64,000 nt of DNA from CBDBJR01 sp965206445. Its GTDB lineage: Bacteria; Pseudomonadota; Gammaproteobacteria; Arenicellales; Poriferihabitantaceae. The stretch lies in the NCBI GenBank assembly GCA_965206445.1, contig CBDBJR010000002.1:1860001-1924000 (forward strand), written 5' to 3'. The stretch's first letter is position 1. Each line of letters opens with the position of its first letter. Positions 25,827 through 34,750 of this stretch are shown in pieces. The notes beneath the pieces are model-generated. The model was not told where the DNA came from. It did no database searches and saw only the letters and a list, made by a program, of their open reading frames with translations. The position numbers and the translations under genes were made by a program.

Positions 25827-27950
25827 ATGAGCGGACTGACCACCGACCACCGGGCGCCAACGCCAACCCCGCTGCCGCAGGCCGCAGACTGGGTGCGGCA
25901 GCAGTTGCCGGAAACCACGCCGCAGCAATGGTGGCAAGGCCGGGAAACCGCGGCCATTCTGGCGTCGCTCAGCGTGGCCGAACAAGACGTCCAGGCCGGC
26001 TTTTTGCAGGCGTTTTTACCACTGCCCGCGCCCGCAAAAGACGCTTTCATCGACGCCTTTGGCGCGCCCACGTGGCAGTTGCTCCAGGGTATCGCGCAAA
26101 TTCAGCAGTTGTCGGCCCTGTCACGCCACACCGAGCGCGCCGACGGGCATCGCGCGGCGGCGGTCAGCGAAGAGAATCTGCGCAAAATGCTGATCACGAT
26201 GGTCGACGACGTGCGCGTCATCCTGATCAAACTGGCCGACCAGCTGGGCCAGCTGCGGGCGGCCAAAGACCAGGATGAAAACCGCCAGTACCAACTGGCC
26301 AGGCTGACGCAGGATATCTATGCGCCGCTGGCCAACCGGCTCGGCATCTGGCAGCTTAAATGGGAAATGGAAGACTTTGGGCTGCGCTATCTCCAGCCGA
26401 CCGCCTACCGACAGCTGGCCCGCCAATTGCAGGAAACCCGCCGCGCCCGCGAGCGCTATATTGCCGCCCTGCTGGCGCAGCTGAAAACCGCCATGACGAC
26501 CGCGGACATCGAATGCCAGCTATCCGGCCGGCCAAAGCACCTGTACAGCATCTGGAAAAAAATGCGGCAAAAGGGCCGCACGTTTGACAACCTGTGGGAC
26601 ATTCGCGCCGTCCGGATACTGGTCGATACGGTGGCCGACTGCTATGCCGCGCTCGGCATTGTGCACACCAACTGGCGGCATCTGCCGGGCGAATTCGACG
26701 ACTATATCGCCACGCCAAAAGAAAACGGCTATCGCTCGATTCACACCGTCGTCATCGGGCCGGAAGGCAAAAGTGTCGAAGTGCAGATTCGCACCCATCA
26801 GATGCACACCGAAAACGAATTCAGTGTCGCGGCCCACTGGCGCTATAAGGAAAACACCGGGCCGGATCAGAATATCGACGACAAGGTATTGTGGCTCCGA
26901 CAACTGCTCGAATGGCACGACGAAGTCATCGACGACGACCAACTGTTGCAGCGGCTGCACAGCGACAGTGAACACCGGCAGATTTACGTGTTCACCCCGC
27001 AGGGCAAAGTGCTCGACTTTCCGCAGGGCGCAACCCCGATTGATTTTGCCTATGCGATTCACTCCGAGGTCGGCAACCGGATTCGCGGCGCCCGGGTCAA
27101 CGGCAAGATGGTTGGCCTCGACTATCGGCTGGCAACCGGCGATCAGGTACAGATTCAAACCGGCAAAGACGGCAAGCCCAGCCGCGACTGGATTCGCAGC
27201 GACCTGCGCTATGTGAAAACCCACCGCGCCCGCAGCCGGATTCAACACTGGTTCAAGCAGGAAGATTATGACCAGCACGTGGCCGCCGGGCGCAGTATGC
27301 TGGAACGCGAGCTGTCCCGCCTTGGGCTGGTCGGCCTGAGCTATGACAAAATCGCCGAAAAAACGCATTTTCGCAAAACCGAAGATCTGCTGGCGGCGCT
27401 GGGCGCCAACGACTACAAGCTGTCGAAAGCGCTGTACCCGTTCAAGCGGCAGATTGAACCCCCGCCGCCGAGCATTGCCCCCTCACCGGCCCGCCTGCAA
27501 CCGCCGCAGGCCAGGGTGCAGGGGGTCGGCAATCTGGTCAACCATATCGCCAAATGCTGCCGCCCGGTGCCGGAAGACCGGATTGTCGGCTTTATCACTG
27601 CTGGCAGAGGCGTGACCATTCATCGGCAGAGCTGTCATAATATTGTCAATCTGCAAGCGGACCGGATCAACCGCCTGATTGAGGTGGAATGGGGTGAGTA
27701 CGAGCACTCATCCTACCCGATTGATATTGCGCTGACGGCGTATGCGCGCAGTGAGCTGCTGCATGATATTACCCAGACGCTGAAAAATCATAAGCTGCAT
27801 GTGCATAAGTTGAATATGCAGACGGATGATGAGCACATTGCGACGATCCATCTGCGGCTGGAAATTTCCGGGCTGCAAAAGCTCAGCCGGGTGCTGCATC
27901 AGTTGCAGCAGATTCGTAATGTGTTGTCGGCTAACAGGGTTAGTGGATGA
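25827..27950 (+). CDS. relA: GTP pyrophosphokinase (RelA type)
   Basis: 707 residues. Makes (p)ppGpp in response to stalled ribosomes. The N-terminal hydrolase-like region lacks the HD pair and reads ENLRKMLITMVDDVRVILIK, as in RelA rather than SpoT. The synthetase domain has RPKHLYSIWKKM, DIRAVRILVD and EFDDYIATPKENGYRSIHT. TGS domain from about residue 390 (IYVFTPQGKVLDFPQGATPID), Cys-rich region (HIAKCCRPVPEDRIVGF), and C-terminal ACT domain (PIDIALTAYARSELLHDIT). Confidence 0.95.
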   Translation: MSGLTTDHRAPTPTPLPQAADWVRQQLPETTPQQWWQGRETAAILASLSVAEQDVQAGFLQAFLPLPAPAKDAFIDAFGAPTWQLLQGIAQIQQLSALSRHTERADGHRAAAVSEENLRKMLITMVDDVRVILIKLADQLGQLRAAKDQDENRQYQLARLTQDIYAPLANRLGIWQLKWEMEDFGLRYLQPTAYRQLARQLQETRRARERYIAALLAQLKTAMTTADIECQLSGRPKHLYSIWKKMRQKGRTFDNLWDIRAVRILVDTVADCYAALGIVHTNWRHLPGEFDDYIATPKENGYRSIHTVVIGPEGKSVEVQIRTHQMHTENEFSVAAHWRYKENTGPDQNIDDKVLWLRQLLEWHDEVIDDDQLLQRLHSDSEHRQIYVFTPQGKVLDFPQGATPIDFAYAIHSEVGNRIRGARVNGKMVGLDYRLATGDQVQIQTGKDGKPSRDWIRSDLRYVKTHRARSRIQHWFKQEDYDQHVAAGRSMLERELSRLGLVGLSYDKIAEKTHFRKTEDLLAALGANDYKLSKALYPFKRQIEPPPPSIAPSPARLQPPQARVQGVGNLVNHIAKCCRPVPEDRIVGFITAGRGVTIHRQSCHNIVNLQADRINRLIEVEWGEYEHSSYPIDIALTAYARSELLHDITQTLKNHKLHVHKLNMQTDDEHIATIHLRLEISGLQKLSRVLHQLQQIRNVLSANRVSG

Positions 27951-27975
27951 GGATCGATACCGTCGCTGCCTGGGG

Positions 27976-27992
27976 TCGCCCTGTCGGGGCGA
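27976..27992. terminator. Possible weak hairpin after relA
   Basis: TCGCCC and GGGCGA form a 6-bp stem around TGTCG, 25 bp after the relA stop. The following bases are A-rich rather than a T run, so intrinsic termination is uncertain. Confidence 0.3.
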
Positions 27993-28137
27993 TTAAAATC
28001 ACGGTGCAACCATGCCAGGGCGAAAATGCCTGACAAGACTGTAAACCCGGGCGTATTTTTCGTTCGCTGCGCGCATTACAAATGCGTCGGTTACGGCAGG
28101 CGTTAAAAATCACAATACGAATTGAGTGCCTTTCACT

Positions 28138-28929
28138 ATGCGACTAAAAGTAAACTTTGTAGATGCTTTCACGGATACCACATTCAAAGGTAATCCTGCT
28201 GCGGTAATCGTGACGGACGAATGGCTAAATGATGATCTTATGCAAGCCATTGCCACCGAGAACAATCTTTCTGAAACCGCCTTCGCCGTAAAATATGATG
28301 AAAATGCGTATGCAATACGCTGGTTTTCCCCAATTACAGAAATAGCGTTTTGCGGGCACGCAACTTTAGCCACTGCGTTTATCCTGTTCGACCAGGATGG
28401 TGACATTGATACACTTACCTTCAGGGCCAGGGCGGTAGGAGATCTAGTTGTAACCAATACCGGCTCCGGCAATATTCAAATGCGCTTCCCCAATACAAAG
28501 CCGGACAAAGTGGATGAAGTACCGGCTGATTTGCTTACGGGTTTATCAATACAGCCCAGTGAGGTGTATTTGAATCAACAAGCCTATTTTGCGGTGTATA
28601 AACATGAAGAGGAAGTTTTTGCAGTAACACAGGATCGGGAATGTCTTAAAAGACTGGCTCCGTATGACGTTGTGGTGACGTCAACTGCCAATAACCATGA
28701 TTTTGTGTCTCGCTATTTCTGGCCCGCGAATGGGGGTGATGAAGATCCGGTCACAGGTTCAATTCATGCGGGTCTGGCTCCTCTTTGGGCAGAGAAGCTG
28801 GGTAAATGTCAACTCTCTGCCTATCAGGCATCAAGGCGTGGAGGCCGCTTATCTTGTGTTGTTGAAGGCGACAGGGTTTTTATATCTGGTCAGGCAGTAA
28901 AATATCTGGAAGGCACTATCTATGTTTAA
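28138..28929 (+). CDS. PhzF-family isomerase-like protein
   Basis: 263 residues from the ATG at 28138 (a GTG at 28126 is possible). Diaminopimelate-epimerase-like fold with the PhzF signatures FVDAFTDTTFKGNPAAVIV, NNLSETAF (catalytic Glu), IAFCGHATLATAF and DEDPVTGSIH. Ordinary members are 260-300 residues. No phenazine genes are nearby, so the substrate is unknown. Lower GC than relA and close to the start of the repeat island. Confidence 0.88.
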   Translation: MRLKVNFVDAFTDTTFKGNPAAVIVTDEWLNDDLMQAIATENNLSETAFAVKYDENAYAIRWFSPITEIAFCGHATLATAFILFDQDGDIDTLTFRARAVGDLVVTNTGSGNIQMRFPNTKPDKVDEVPADLLTGLSIQPSEVYLNQQAYFAVYKHEEEVFAVTQDRECLKRLAPYDVVVTSTANNHDFVSRYFWPANGGDEDPVTGSIHAGLAPLWAEKLGKCQLSAYQASRRGGRLSCVVEGDRVFISGQAVKYLEGTIYV

Positions 28930-29100
28930 TCGGAAAATTTCTGACAAGGCCAGAAGGAAATTCGGTGACTGCCGTCCGTCGATTTTCCACGCTATGGTAA
29001 CAGGTTAAATGGCCTTGGGGTTCAGGTATTCAAGCTACCAGCTTTGATAGAAAGCCATTTACAATGCGATTCAACCGCGATTACGGTACATTACCTATAC

Positions 29101-29364
29101 TTATGGAGCAAAGAATTTAGTCAATTTCAAGACTGCGCCACTCACATTTCCGATTTGTTTAGCAAGCTCGGCCTTTTTCGTGTTTTCATCTGTACTAGCA
29201 TTCACTATTTCCAAAAGTTTACTCAATTCGTCCTTGTCGCTTTTTTTAGGAAAAAGTTTGTTAGTTTCATCTTTTGTTAATCGAGTATATGATGCGAGCT
29301 TCTCAGAGAACTCCGCTTTTGTTTGCGCGCTGGCCAACTCACCGATAGGACTTTTTTTAGGCAT
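29101..29364 (-). CDS. Small charged hypothetical protein
   Basis: 87 residues, rich in Lys/Glu/Thr, with AGGAG 8 bases before the ATG. Begins MPKKSPIGELASAQTK; helical and soluble, no signal peptide. I do not recognise the family. It lies 30 bp downstream of a lipoprotein gene on the same strand and may be in its operon. AT-rich. Confidence 0.55.
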   Translation of the reverse strand: MPKKSPIGELASAQTKAEFSEKLASYTRLTKDETNKLFPKKSDKDELSKLLEIVNASTDENTKKAELAKQIGNVSGAVLKLTKFFAP

Positions 29365-29394
29365 GATCGTCTCCTCATAAATGATTAATAAAAA

Positions 29395-30003
29395 TTATTG
29401 AATTGCATATTTTGAATCAATATCTTCTTTTCTATTCTTTACTTCTTCTGCCATTGAATTAATTTTATCATCTCCATCTGAAAAAACTGCATCTAATGTC
29501 AATCCTGATTTTATGCCACCCAGTATTTGATTTATGACCGCTTTATTTGCCGCTTGAAGTGACTGAACGCTTTTAATCCAATTGTTGGTAGCATTATGAA
29601 TCTCGATTGCGTTCGCGTATTCTGCCTTAATTGATTGCTTTAACTCATGGCGAATGTTTCCAAATCCGCTGCTCACATCTTCATATTCGGCCACAAGATC
29701 AGAATAGAATAAAGCGAAATCTTTCTGTTCAACATAGTCACGCTTCTTTGCATCCATAAACTCTTTTTTCCATTTTCTAAGATATACGGGGCCATACTCC
29801 TCAAAGTAAAATTTATCGAAAGCTATTACTTTGCTATCTATATATGCATCAACCAAGTGAAAGTGTGAAGATTTTAATGATTCTATTATTTCCAACTCTT
29901 TCTGATGCGCTTGTGCCACCTCTGGTGGTACCGATACACAACCGTTCAACAGTAAGAATACCGGCATAGCTAACAGGGCACGTAGCAGTGGCTTTTTATT
30001 CAT
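29395..30003 (-). CDS. Putative lipoprotein (R1-associated gene 1)
   Basis: 202 residues. Signal peptide with a lipobox: MNKKPLLRALLAMPVFLLL then NGCVSV, Cys22 the acylation site. The mature part is helical with alternating charge (EEVKNRKEDID at the end) and a hydrophobic segment ILGGIKSGLTLDAVF. AGAGGAATGCAAA precedes the ATG. That ribosome site and the upstream promoter are shared with the genes at 32222 and 43960, but the coding sequence is unrelated to them. Function unknown. Confidence 0.6.
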   Translation of the reverse strand: MNKKPLLRALLAMPVFLLLNGCVSVPPEVAQAHQKELEIIESLKSSHFHLVDAYIDSKVIAFDKFYFEEYGPVYLRKWKKEFMDAKKRDYVEQKDFALFYSDLVAEYEDVSSGFGNIRHELKQSIKAEYANAIEIHNATNNWIKSVQSLQAANKAVINQILGGIKSGLTLDAVFSDGDDKINSMAEEVKNRKEDIDSKYAIQ

Positions 30004-30050
30004 TTTGCATTCCTCTGTAGTTGTTGTCGCGCATTAAAATACATGGTGGC

Positions 30051-30081
30051 ATTGTAAACCGAACTTTCAGTGTCTTGTCAA
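30051..30081 (-). promoter_or_regulatory. R1 promoter, copy 1
   Basis: TTGACA (30076-30081) and TTTACA (30053-30058) are spaced 17 bp on the minus strand, close to sigma-70 consensus (TACAAT overlaps the -10 at 19 bp). Drives the lipoprotein at 30003. Confidence 0.7.
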
Positions 30082-30203
30082 GTAAAAAAATGTGATTTTT
30101 TGCTATTTTTTTACTAATTTATTTTTTTGCTTTAAAATTCAATTATTTAGAAGGATTTTTTAATTCGATTTACACTCATTTGCTGGCTTTCGGGGAGATT
30201 TAG

Positions 30204-30344
30204 ATGCTGTTTTTGTTCATTCTGGTTTGTGTCTACTCCGGTTTTGGCTGGCTTTTTAGTCGGGTTGGGTACAATCGTGCTTTTCCATTGATTGGTGGGA
30301 ATCAGGAATGGTTGGGGGCAGACCGAGGTCGGGGTCAGGTTTGA
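30204..30344 (+). CDS. Small membrane peptide in R1, copy 1 (46 aa)
   Basis: GGGGAGA lies 5 bases before the ATG. One membrane helix (MLFLFILVCVYSGFGWLF) followed by SRVGYNRAFPLIGGNQE and a short hydrophilic end. The first 35 residues are nearly identical in all four R1 copies. It faces away from the R1 promoter gene. It might be a real small protein or a decayed start of a longer one. Confidence 0.35.
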   Translation: MLFLFILVCVYSGFGWLFSRVGYNRAFPLIGGNQEWLGADRGRGQV

Positions 30345-30520
30345 CGGGAATATGGGCGATTGGCTACGCACGGACATGCCCTGAATGGGTTGTCGGTGAA
30401 AACTCCGGATGCGGTATCCGGGATAATGAGTTTGCATGGTGTTTCTGTTGGGGGGAGTGCCAACTGTTTCTGAGTTTACGCCCCGCCCCGCCCGCCCGCT
30501 CCCCAAACACAACCCACGTC
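30345..30520. repeat. R1/ankyrin-spacer sequence, truncated by an IS
   Basis: Same sequence as the stretch after the small peptide ORF in the other R1 copies, stopping at ACCCACGTC where the IS3 copy begins. The ankyrin gene expected downstream is absent. Confidence 0.75.
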
Positions 30521-30590
30521 TGAAGTGGTTCAATAGATGTGACCAGTCCAGTTAAATGGGATACTACCGATATCAAACTGGAGGTGAAAT

Positions 30591-30995
30591 ATGATGACGA
30601 GAAAGAAGTATTCAAGAGAGTTCAAGCTGGACGCTATCAACCTGGTGCGCGAACAAGGCTATAGCCAGGCCGAGGCGGGGCGCAGTCTGGGCATCAATCC
30701 CAATATGCTGGGCCGCTGGCTTCAGGAATATCAGGCCGACGCACAGCAGGCATTTTGCGGCAATGGCAGCCTGAACCCGCAGCAGGCCGAGCTATGCCGG
30801 TTGCGCCAGGAGAATCACCGCCTGAAGATGGAGCGCGACATCTTAAAAAAAAGCGACGGCCTTCTTTGCCAGAGAAACGTAGTGAAATACGTTTTTATCA
30901 TCCAGCATAAGAAGGCCTGGCCGGTCGACCCGATGTGTCGCGTACTGGGTGTAAGTCGCAATGCCTGGTATCGGTATTGCCAACGACGGCGATAG
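30591..30995 (+). pseudogene. IS3 OrfA fused to the start of OrfB
   Basis: 134 residues. Helix-turn-helix OrfA (YSREFKLDAINLVREQGYSQ) runs through DILKKSDGLLCQ into OrfB sequence because of an extra A, then stops after RYCQRRR. Encodes the DNA-binding part only. Confidence 0.85.
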
Positions 30996-31210
30996 CGGCC
31001 CGCGGCGCATCAGGCGATGTTGTTTGGAAAGGAGAACGGGTTTTCCAACCCGTTTATTTTGAAAACACGGACAGGAATGTCCGTGCTCCTGTTCCTGCTC
31101 CAGAGCCGCCTTTGGCCTCAATACCGCATATCTGAATAACCAAAGTGCGTTTCTCATTTTAATCAGATTTTCCTTATATCTGGACACAGGCGGGCTGGCT
31201 GTATCTGGCG

Positions 31211-31645
31211 GTGTGTATAGACCTGTACTCCCGCCGCGTGGTGGGCTGGAGCAGGCGTTCACGGATGAACCGTTGTCTGGCCACGGACGCGCTACGCATG
31301 GCGATTGACCAGCGCCGCCCAGGTGCGGGGCTGGTGGTGCATTCGGGCCGCGGTTCGCAGTATGCCAGCTATGCCTGGCGCCGGCTTGTCAAAGCGCATG
31401 GCCTGGTGGGCAGTATGAGCCGCAAGGGCAACTGCTGGGACAATGCGGTGGCGGAGAGCTTTTTTGCGAGTTTGAAGAAAGAGCGGGTGCACTCGAAGCA
31501 CTATCAAACCCGCGCTGAGGCGCAACGGGATATTCTGGACTACATAGTGATGTTTTATAACAGCCGGCGGCCGCATTCGTATCTGGGTCATGTGAGTCCC
31601 AATCAGTACGAAGCCACGATGACTGGATTGAAAAAAGCCGCGTAA
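31211..31645 (+). pseudogene. IS3 OrfB C-terminal half, inactivated
   Basis: 144 residues of the rve domain: CIDLYSRRVVGWS, VVHSGRGSQYAS (catalytic Asp changed to Gly) and NCWDNAVAESFFASLKKE with its Glu. It begins after the foreign 160-bp segment, so the first catalytic Asp region is missing. Confidence 0.85.
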
Positions 31646-31727
31646 CCGGGGTGTCACAAAATGCTTGACTATTCCATCGCACAGAAATTTCATTCTGGCC
31701 ATGATGCTTCCCCTTTGGACAAAACCG

Positions 31728-32222
31728 TTAAAACATAGAATAGCCGTCTTTGACGACAAACGGCGCGCGAAAATCGTCGCCGTAAAAATAATAGACGCCC
31801 TGTGCATTGTCGTGCAGAATGTCGTAGCAGCCCCATTCGCCGCCGTAGTCGGGAAAGCGCGAGCAGTATTTTCCGCTTTCGGTCTTCCATTCGCCGATGG
31901 AGGATTTTTCGTCACCTTCGCCTTTCCATTCGGTTTTGCCGTCGGCGGAAAAATACTGCATCGTCCGCTTGCCGTAGTGGACGCCCTGAGCAGTGTTGCC
32001 GGACAGCAGCGATTTAATTTCACCGGCGGAAAGCGGCTTTTCCGCCGCCGTAGCGACAGGCATCACCAACGTAAAAATAGCGGCGGCAAAGAAAACGGCG
32101 ATGAGTTTGCGCGCCATCGATTTACCGGTAATTAAAATTAAGGCACAGACTACACACGTCAATTTAATCTTGTGCCTTTTATTAAGAAGTAGCGCATTTT
32201 TGAAGTGCGATTTCGTTTTCAT
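31728..32222 (-). CDS. Secreted hypothetical protein with a borrowed leader (R1-associated gene 2)
   Basis: 164 residues as read from the R1 ATG at 32222. The first ~33 residues (MKTKSHFKN ... KLTCVVCALILITG) match the leader of the lipoprotein at 43960. At residue 36 a second Met (32117) opens a complete signal peptide of its own, MARKLIAVFFAAAIFTLVMP, ending ATAAE. The mature part contains YFSADGKTEWKGEGDE, GKYCSRFPDYGGEWGCYDI and ends VVKDGYSMF, resembling small secreted DUF995-type proteins. Only the R1 start has a Shine-Dalgarno, so the leader may serve for translation or may block export. Confidence 0.6.
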   Translation of the reverse strand: MKTKSHFKNALLLNKRHKIKLTCVVCALILITGKSMARKLIAVFFAAAIFTLVMPVATAAEKPLSAGEIKSLLSGNTAQGVHYGKRTMQYFSADGKTEWKGEGDEKSSIGEWKTESGKYCSRFPDYGGEWGCYDILHDNAQGVYYFYGDDFRAPFVVKDGYSMF

Positions 32223-32271
32223 TTTGCATTCCTCTGTAGTCGTTGTCGTGCATTAAAGTACGTGGTGGAAT

Positions 32272-32300
32272 TGTAAACCGGGCTTTTGGTTTCTTGTCAA
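32272..32300 (-). promoter_or_regulatory. R1 promoter, copy 2
   Basis: TTGACA (32295-32300) and TTTACA (32272-32277), 17-bp spacing, minus strand. Same layout as copies 1 and 4, with a few changes in the spacer. Confidence 0.7.
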
Positions 32301-32398
32301 GTTTTTTTACTAATTTATTTTTTTGCTTTGAAATTCAATTATTAGAAGATTTTTTTAATTCGATTTACACTCATTCGCCGGCTTTCGGGGAGATTGAG

Positions 32399-32539
32399 AT
32401 GCTGTTTTTGTTCATTCTGGTTTGTGTCTACTCCGGTTTTGGCTGGCTTTTTAGTCGGGTTGGGTACAATCGTGCTTTTCCATTGATTGGTGGGAATCAG
32501 GAATGGTTAGGGGCAGACCGAGGTCGGGGTCAGGTTTGA
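32399..32539 (+). CDS. Small membrane peptide in R1, copy 2 (46 aa)
   Basis: Identical in protein to copy 1 (MLFLFILVCVYSGFGW..., ending RGRGQV). GGGGAGA precedes the ATG. Its preservation while the flanking genes differ argues against pure chance, but it is short. Confidence 0.35.
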   Translation: MLFLFILVCVYSGFGWLFSRVGYNRAFPLIGGNQEWLGADRGRGQV

Positions 32540-32976
32540 CGGGGATATGGGCGATTGGCTACGCACGGACATGCCCTGAATGGGTTGTCGGTGAAAACTC
32601 CGGATGTGGTATCCGGGATAATGAGTTTGCATGGTGTTTCTGTTGGGGGGAATGCCAACTGTTTCTGAGTTTACGCCCCGCCCACCCAACCCCCAAAACA
32701 CAACCCTCGTCAGCGTGGGGGGACGTTCGTGCAGGGGAGGTGATTTATCCGGGTTATCCGGATGTGCCTGCCCCGACATCGTAAACAGCGACCGCACGGA
32801 TTTGCGAACAGTGGGGGGTATCGGGCGCACACACGATACCTCACCGCGCAGGGGCCGGGCGTTCGCATCTATCGTGCCTCTCGCCACGCCCTCGGCGCCG
32901 GCGTTGAAATACAAGCCCGACGGCACGCCAGTCAGCAAATACCTGGCGGTCGGATTTGCGGCGGGCTAAGATCGAC
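32540..32976. repeat. Type I ankyrin spacer, first copy
   Basis: Conserved block between the small peptide ORF and the ankyrin gene. Signature parts are CCAACTGTTTCTGAGT, GGGGAGGTGATTTATCCGGG and GACGGCACGCCAGTCAG. It has open frames on both strands that break differently in each copy, so I do not call a gene. Confidence 0.7.
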
Positions 32977-34299
32977 CTACTTTCTGCCGCCGTGTTGGCG
33001 GATTACAGCGGCGGCCTCATAGGCGTCGAATCTTAACGCTACAGCTAACGGCGTCTCCCCATTATTGGTCTTCGCATTCACCGCCACGCCTCTTTTAAGC
33101 AACAGGGCCGCAGTATCTCGGGCGTTTTCCCAGGCCGCAATATGTAGCGGCGTCAACCCATGATTATTTTCCTTCGCATTCACCGCCGCGCCTCTTTCAA
33201 TCAACAGGGTCGCGGTCTCTACGGCGTTGTTCCTGGCCGCAACATGTAGCGGCGTATACCCATCATCGTCCTTCGCATTCACCGCCGCGCCTCTTTCAAT
33301 CAACAGGGTCGCGGTCGCTACGGCGTTGTTCTCGGCCGCATAATGTAGCGGCGTACTCCCAAACTCGTCCTTCGCATTCACCGCCGCGCCTCTTTCAACC
33401 AACAGGGTCGCGGTCGCTACGGCGTTGTTCTCGGCCGCATAATGTAGCGGCGTACTCCCAAACTTGTCCTTCGCATTCACCGCCGCGCCTCTTTCAACCA
33501 ACAGGGTCGCGATAGCTACAGCGTTTTCACCGGCCGCAACATGTAGCGGCGTCAACCCATCTTCGTTCTTCGCATTCACCGCCGCGCCTCTTTCAACCAA
33601 CAGGGTCGCGGTCACTACGGCGTTTTCCTTGGCCGCAATATGTAGCGGCGTCATCCCCTCATCGGTCTTCGCATTTACCGCCGCGCCTCTTTCTACCAAC
33701 AGGGTCGCGGTCGCTACGGCGTTTTTAAGGGCCGCATGATGTAGTGGCGTAACCCCATCATCTCTCTTCGCATTCACCGCCGCGCCTCTTTCAATCAACA
33801 GGGTCGCGGTCGCTACGGCGTTTTTCCTGGCCGCATAATGTAACGGCGTCCACCCATCATCGTCCTTCGCATTCACCGCCGCGCCTCTTTCAACCAACAG
33901 GGTCGCGGTCGCTACGGCGTTGGTCCAGGCCGCAACATGTAGCGGCGTTCCCCCATACCTATGCCAGTCATCATAATCTTTCCCGAATCGGCGCAGGGTT
34001 GCCTTCCATTCATCTGTAAAGGGTTCCCCATCGGATTTTAATCTGGCATCTACTTTCGCCCCGGATTCCAACAGGCGTTTTGCCAGAGATGAAAGGTCCA
34101 AAACAGCGGCATAGTGCAAGTCAGTCCAGCCGTTGCCATCCTTTGCCGTCGGCGAAGGCGGGCGTCCGACCCCTGCCCTAAACTGGGCGGTTTCATCGGC
34201 AAGCCGGTCGGCCCGGGCGGTTTGTATGCCGCCGGGCAACAGCGCCGGTGCAGCAAACGCCGCTATCAGTAAAGCCGCTATCCAATATTGTGTGCGCAT
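32977..34299 (-). CDS. Secreted ankyrin-repeat protein 1 (440 aa)
   Basis: Start set at the ATG at 34299: AGGA lies 7 bases upstream and a signal peptide follows (MRTQYWIAALLIAAF ... TARA), so the product is exported to the periplasm or beyond. After a divergent first ankyrin unit (GWTDLHYAAVLDLSSLAKRL) there is a family-specific insert (TDEWKATLRRFGKDYDDW), then nine 33-residue units of the form TPLHxAAxxNAVATATLLVERGAAVNAK and a cap (TPLAVALRFDAYEAAAVI) ending HGGRK. Two adjacent FGSTPLHYAAENN units are nearly identical. No enzymatic domain. Ankyrin repeats mediate protein binding; partner unknown. Confidence 0.85.
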   Translation of the reverse strand: MRTQYWIAALLIAAFAAPALLPGGIQTARADRLADETAQFRAGVGRPPSPTAKDGNGWTDLHYAAVLDLSSLAKRLLESGAKVDARLKSDGEPFTDEWKATLRRFGKDYDDWHRYGGTPLHVAAWTNAVATATLLVERGAAVNAKDDDGWTPLHYAARKNAVATATLLIERGAAVNAKRDDGVTPLHHAALKNAVATATLLVERGAAVNAKTDEGMTPLHIAAKENAVVTATLLVERGAAVNAKNEDGLTPLHVAAGENAVAIATLLVERGAAVNAKDKFGSTPLHYAAENNAVATATLLVERGAAVNAKDEFGSTPLHYAAENNAVATATLLIERGAAVNAKDDDGYTPLHVAARNNAVETATLLIERGAAVNAKENNHGLTPLHIAAWENARDTAALLLKRGVAVNAKTNNGETPLAVALRFDAYEAAAVIRQHGGRK

Positions 34300-34750
34300 G
34301 TGTTTTTCCTGTGGTTGAACAAAACAGCAAGTGAAAAATGGACGGGGCTTATGCCCGGTTGAAATAGTATATGCCATCAGGGCAGGTCAGTATAGTGGTT
34401 GCATGGCGCTCCTGTTGGGGGGAGTGCCAACTGTTTCTGAACTTGTGCACCGCCTCACCCGCCCCCAAACACAACCCACGTCAGTGTAGGGGAACATTCG
34501 TGCAGGGGAGGTGATTTATCCGGGTTACCCGGGATGTGCCTGCCCCGACATCGTAAACAGCGCCCGCATGGATTTGCAAACAGTGGGTGGTATCGGGCGC
34601 ACACACGATACCTCACCGCGCAGGGGCCGGGCGTTTGCATCCATTGTGCCTCTCGCTACGCCCTCGGGGCACCGACATTGAAATACAAGCCCGACGGCAC
34701 GCCAGTCAGCGGATACCTGACGGTCGGATTTGCAGCGGGCTAAGCTCGAC
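34300..34750. repeat. Type I ankyrin spacer (between genes 1 and 2)
   Basis: Includes, next to the gene 1 start, a small hairpin GGGC-TTAT-GCCC (34345-34356) that would lie in the 5' leader. It is present before nearly every ankyrin gene. Confidence 0.75.

Larger units (their letters stand above)
30521..31676 (+). mobile_element. Degenerate IS3-family element (copy 2)
   Basis: Both ends (TGAAGTGGTTCAAT... and ...TGCTTGACTATTCCA) match the complete IS at 52475-53738, but the element is dead. The frameshift run has 8 A instead of 7, fusing OrfA to OrfB; a TAG follows in QRRR. About 220 bp of OrfB are replaced by an unrelated 160-bp hairpin-rich segment (31018-31180). The second catalytic Asp is Gly (VVHSGRGSQ). 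No target-site duplication is visible. Confidence 0.85.

Noticed and set aside
32540..32976. A conserved peptide (DIVNSDRTDLRT...KYKPDGTP) in the spacers
   Set aside because: It needs two different frames in most copies and indels are not multiples of three, so a coding role is not supported, although a decayed gene cannot be excluded.
33000..34300. Regular ~99-bp periodic repeats that look CRISPR-like at first sight
   Set aside because: The period equals 33 codons, the units are all coding in one frame, and there are no unique spacers or cas genes.
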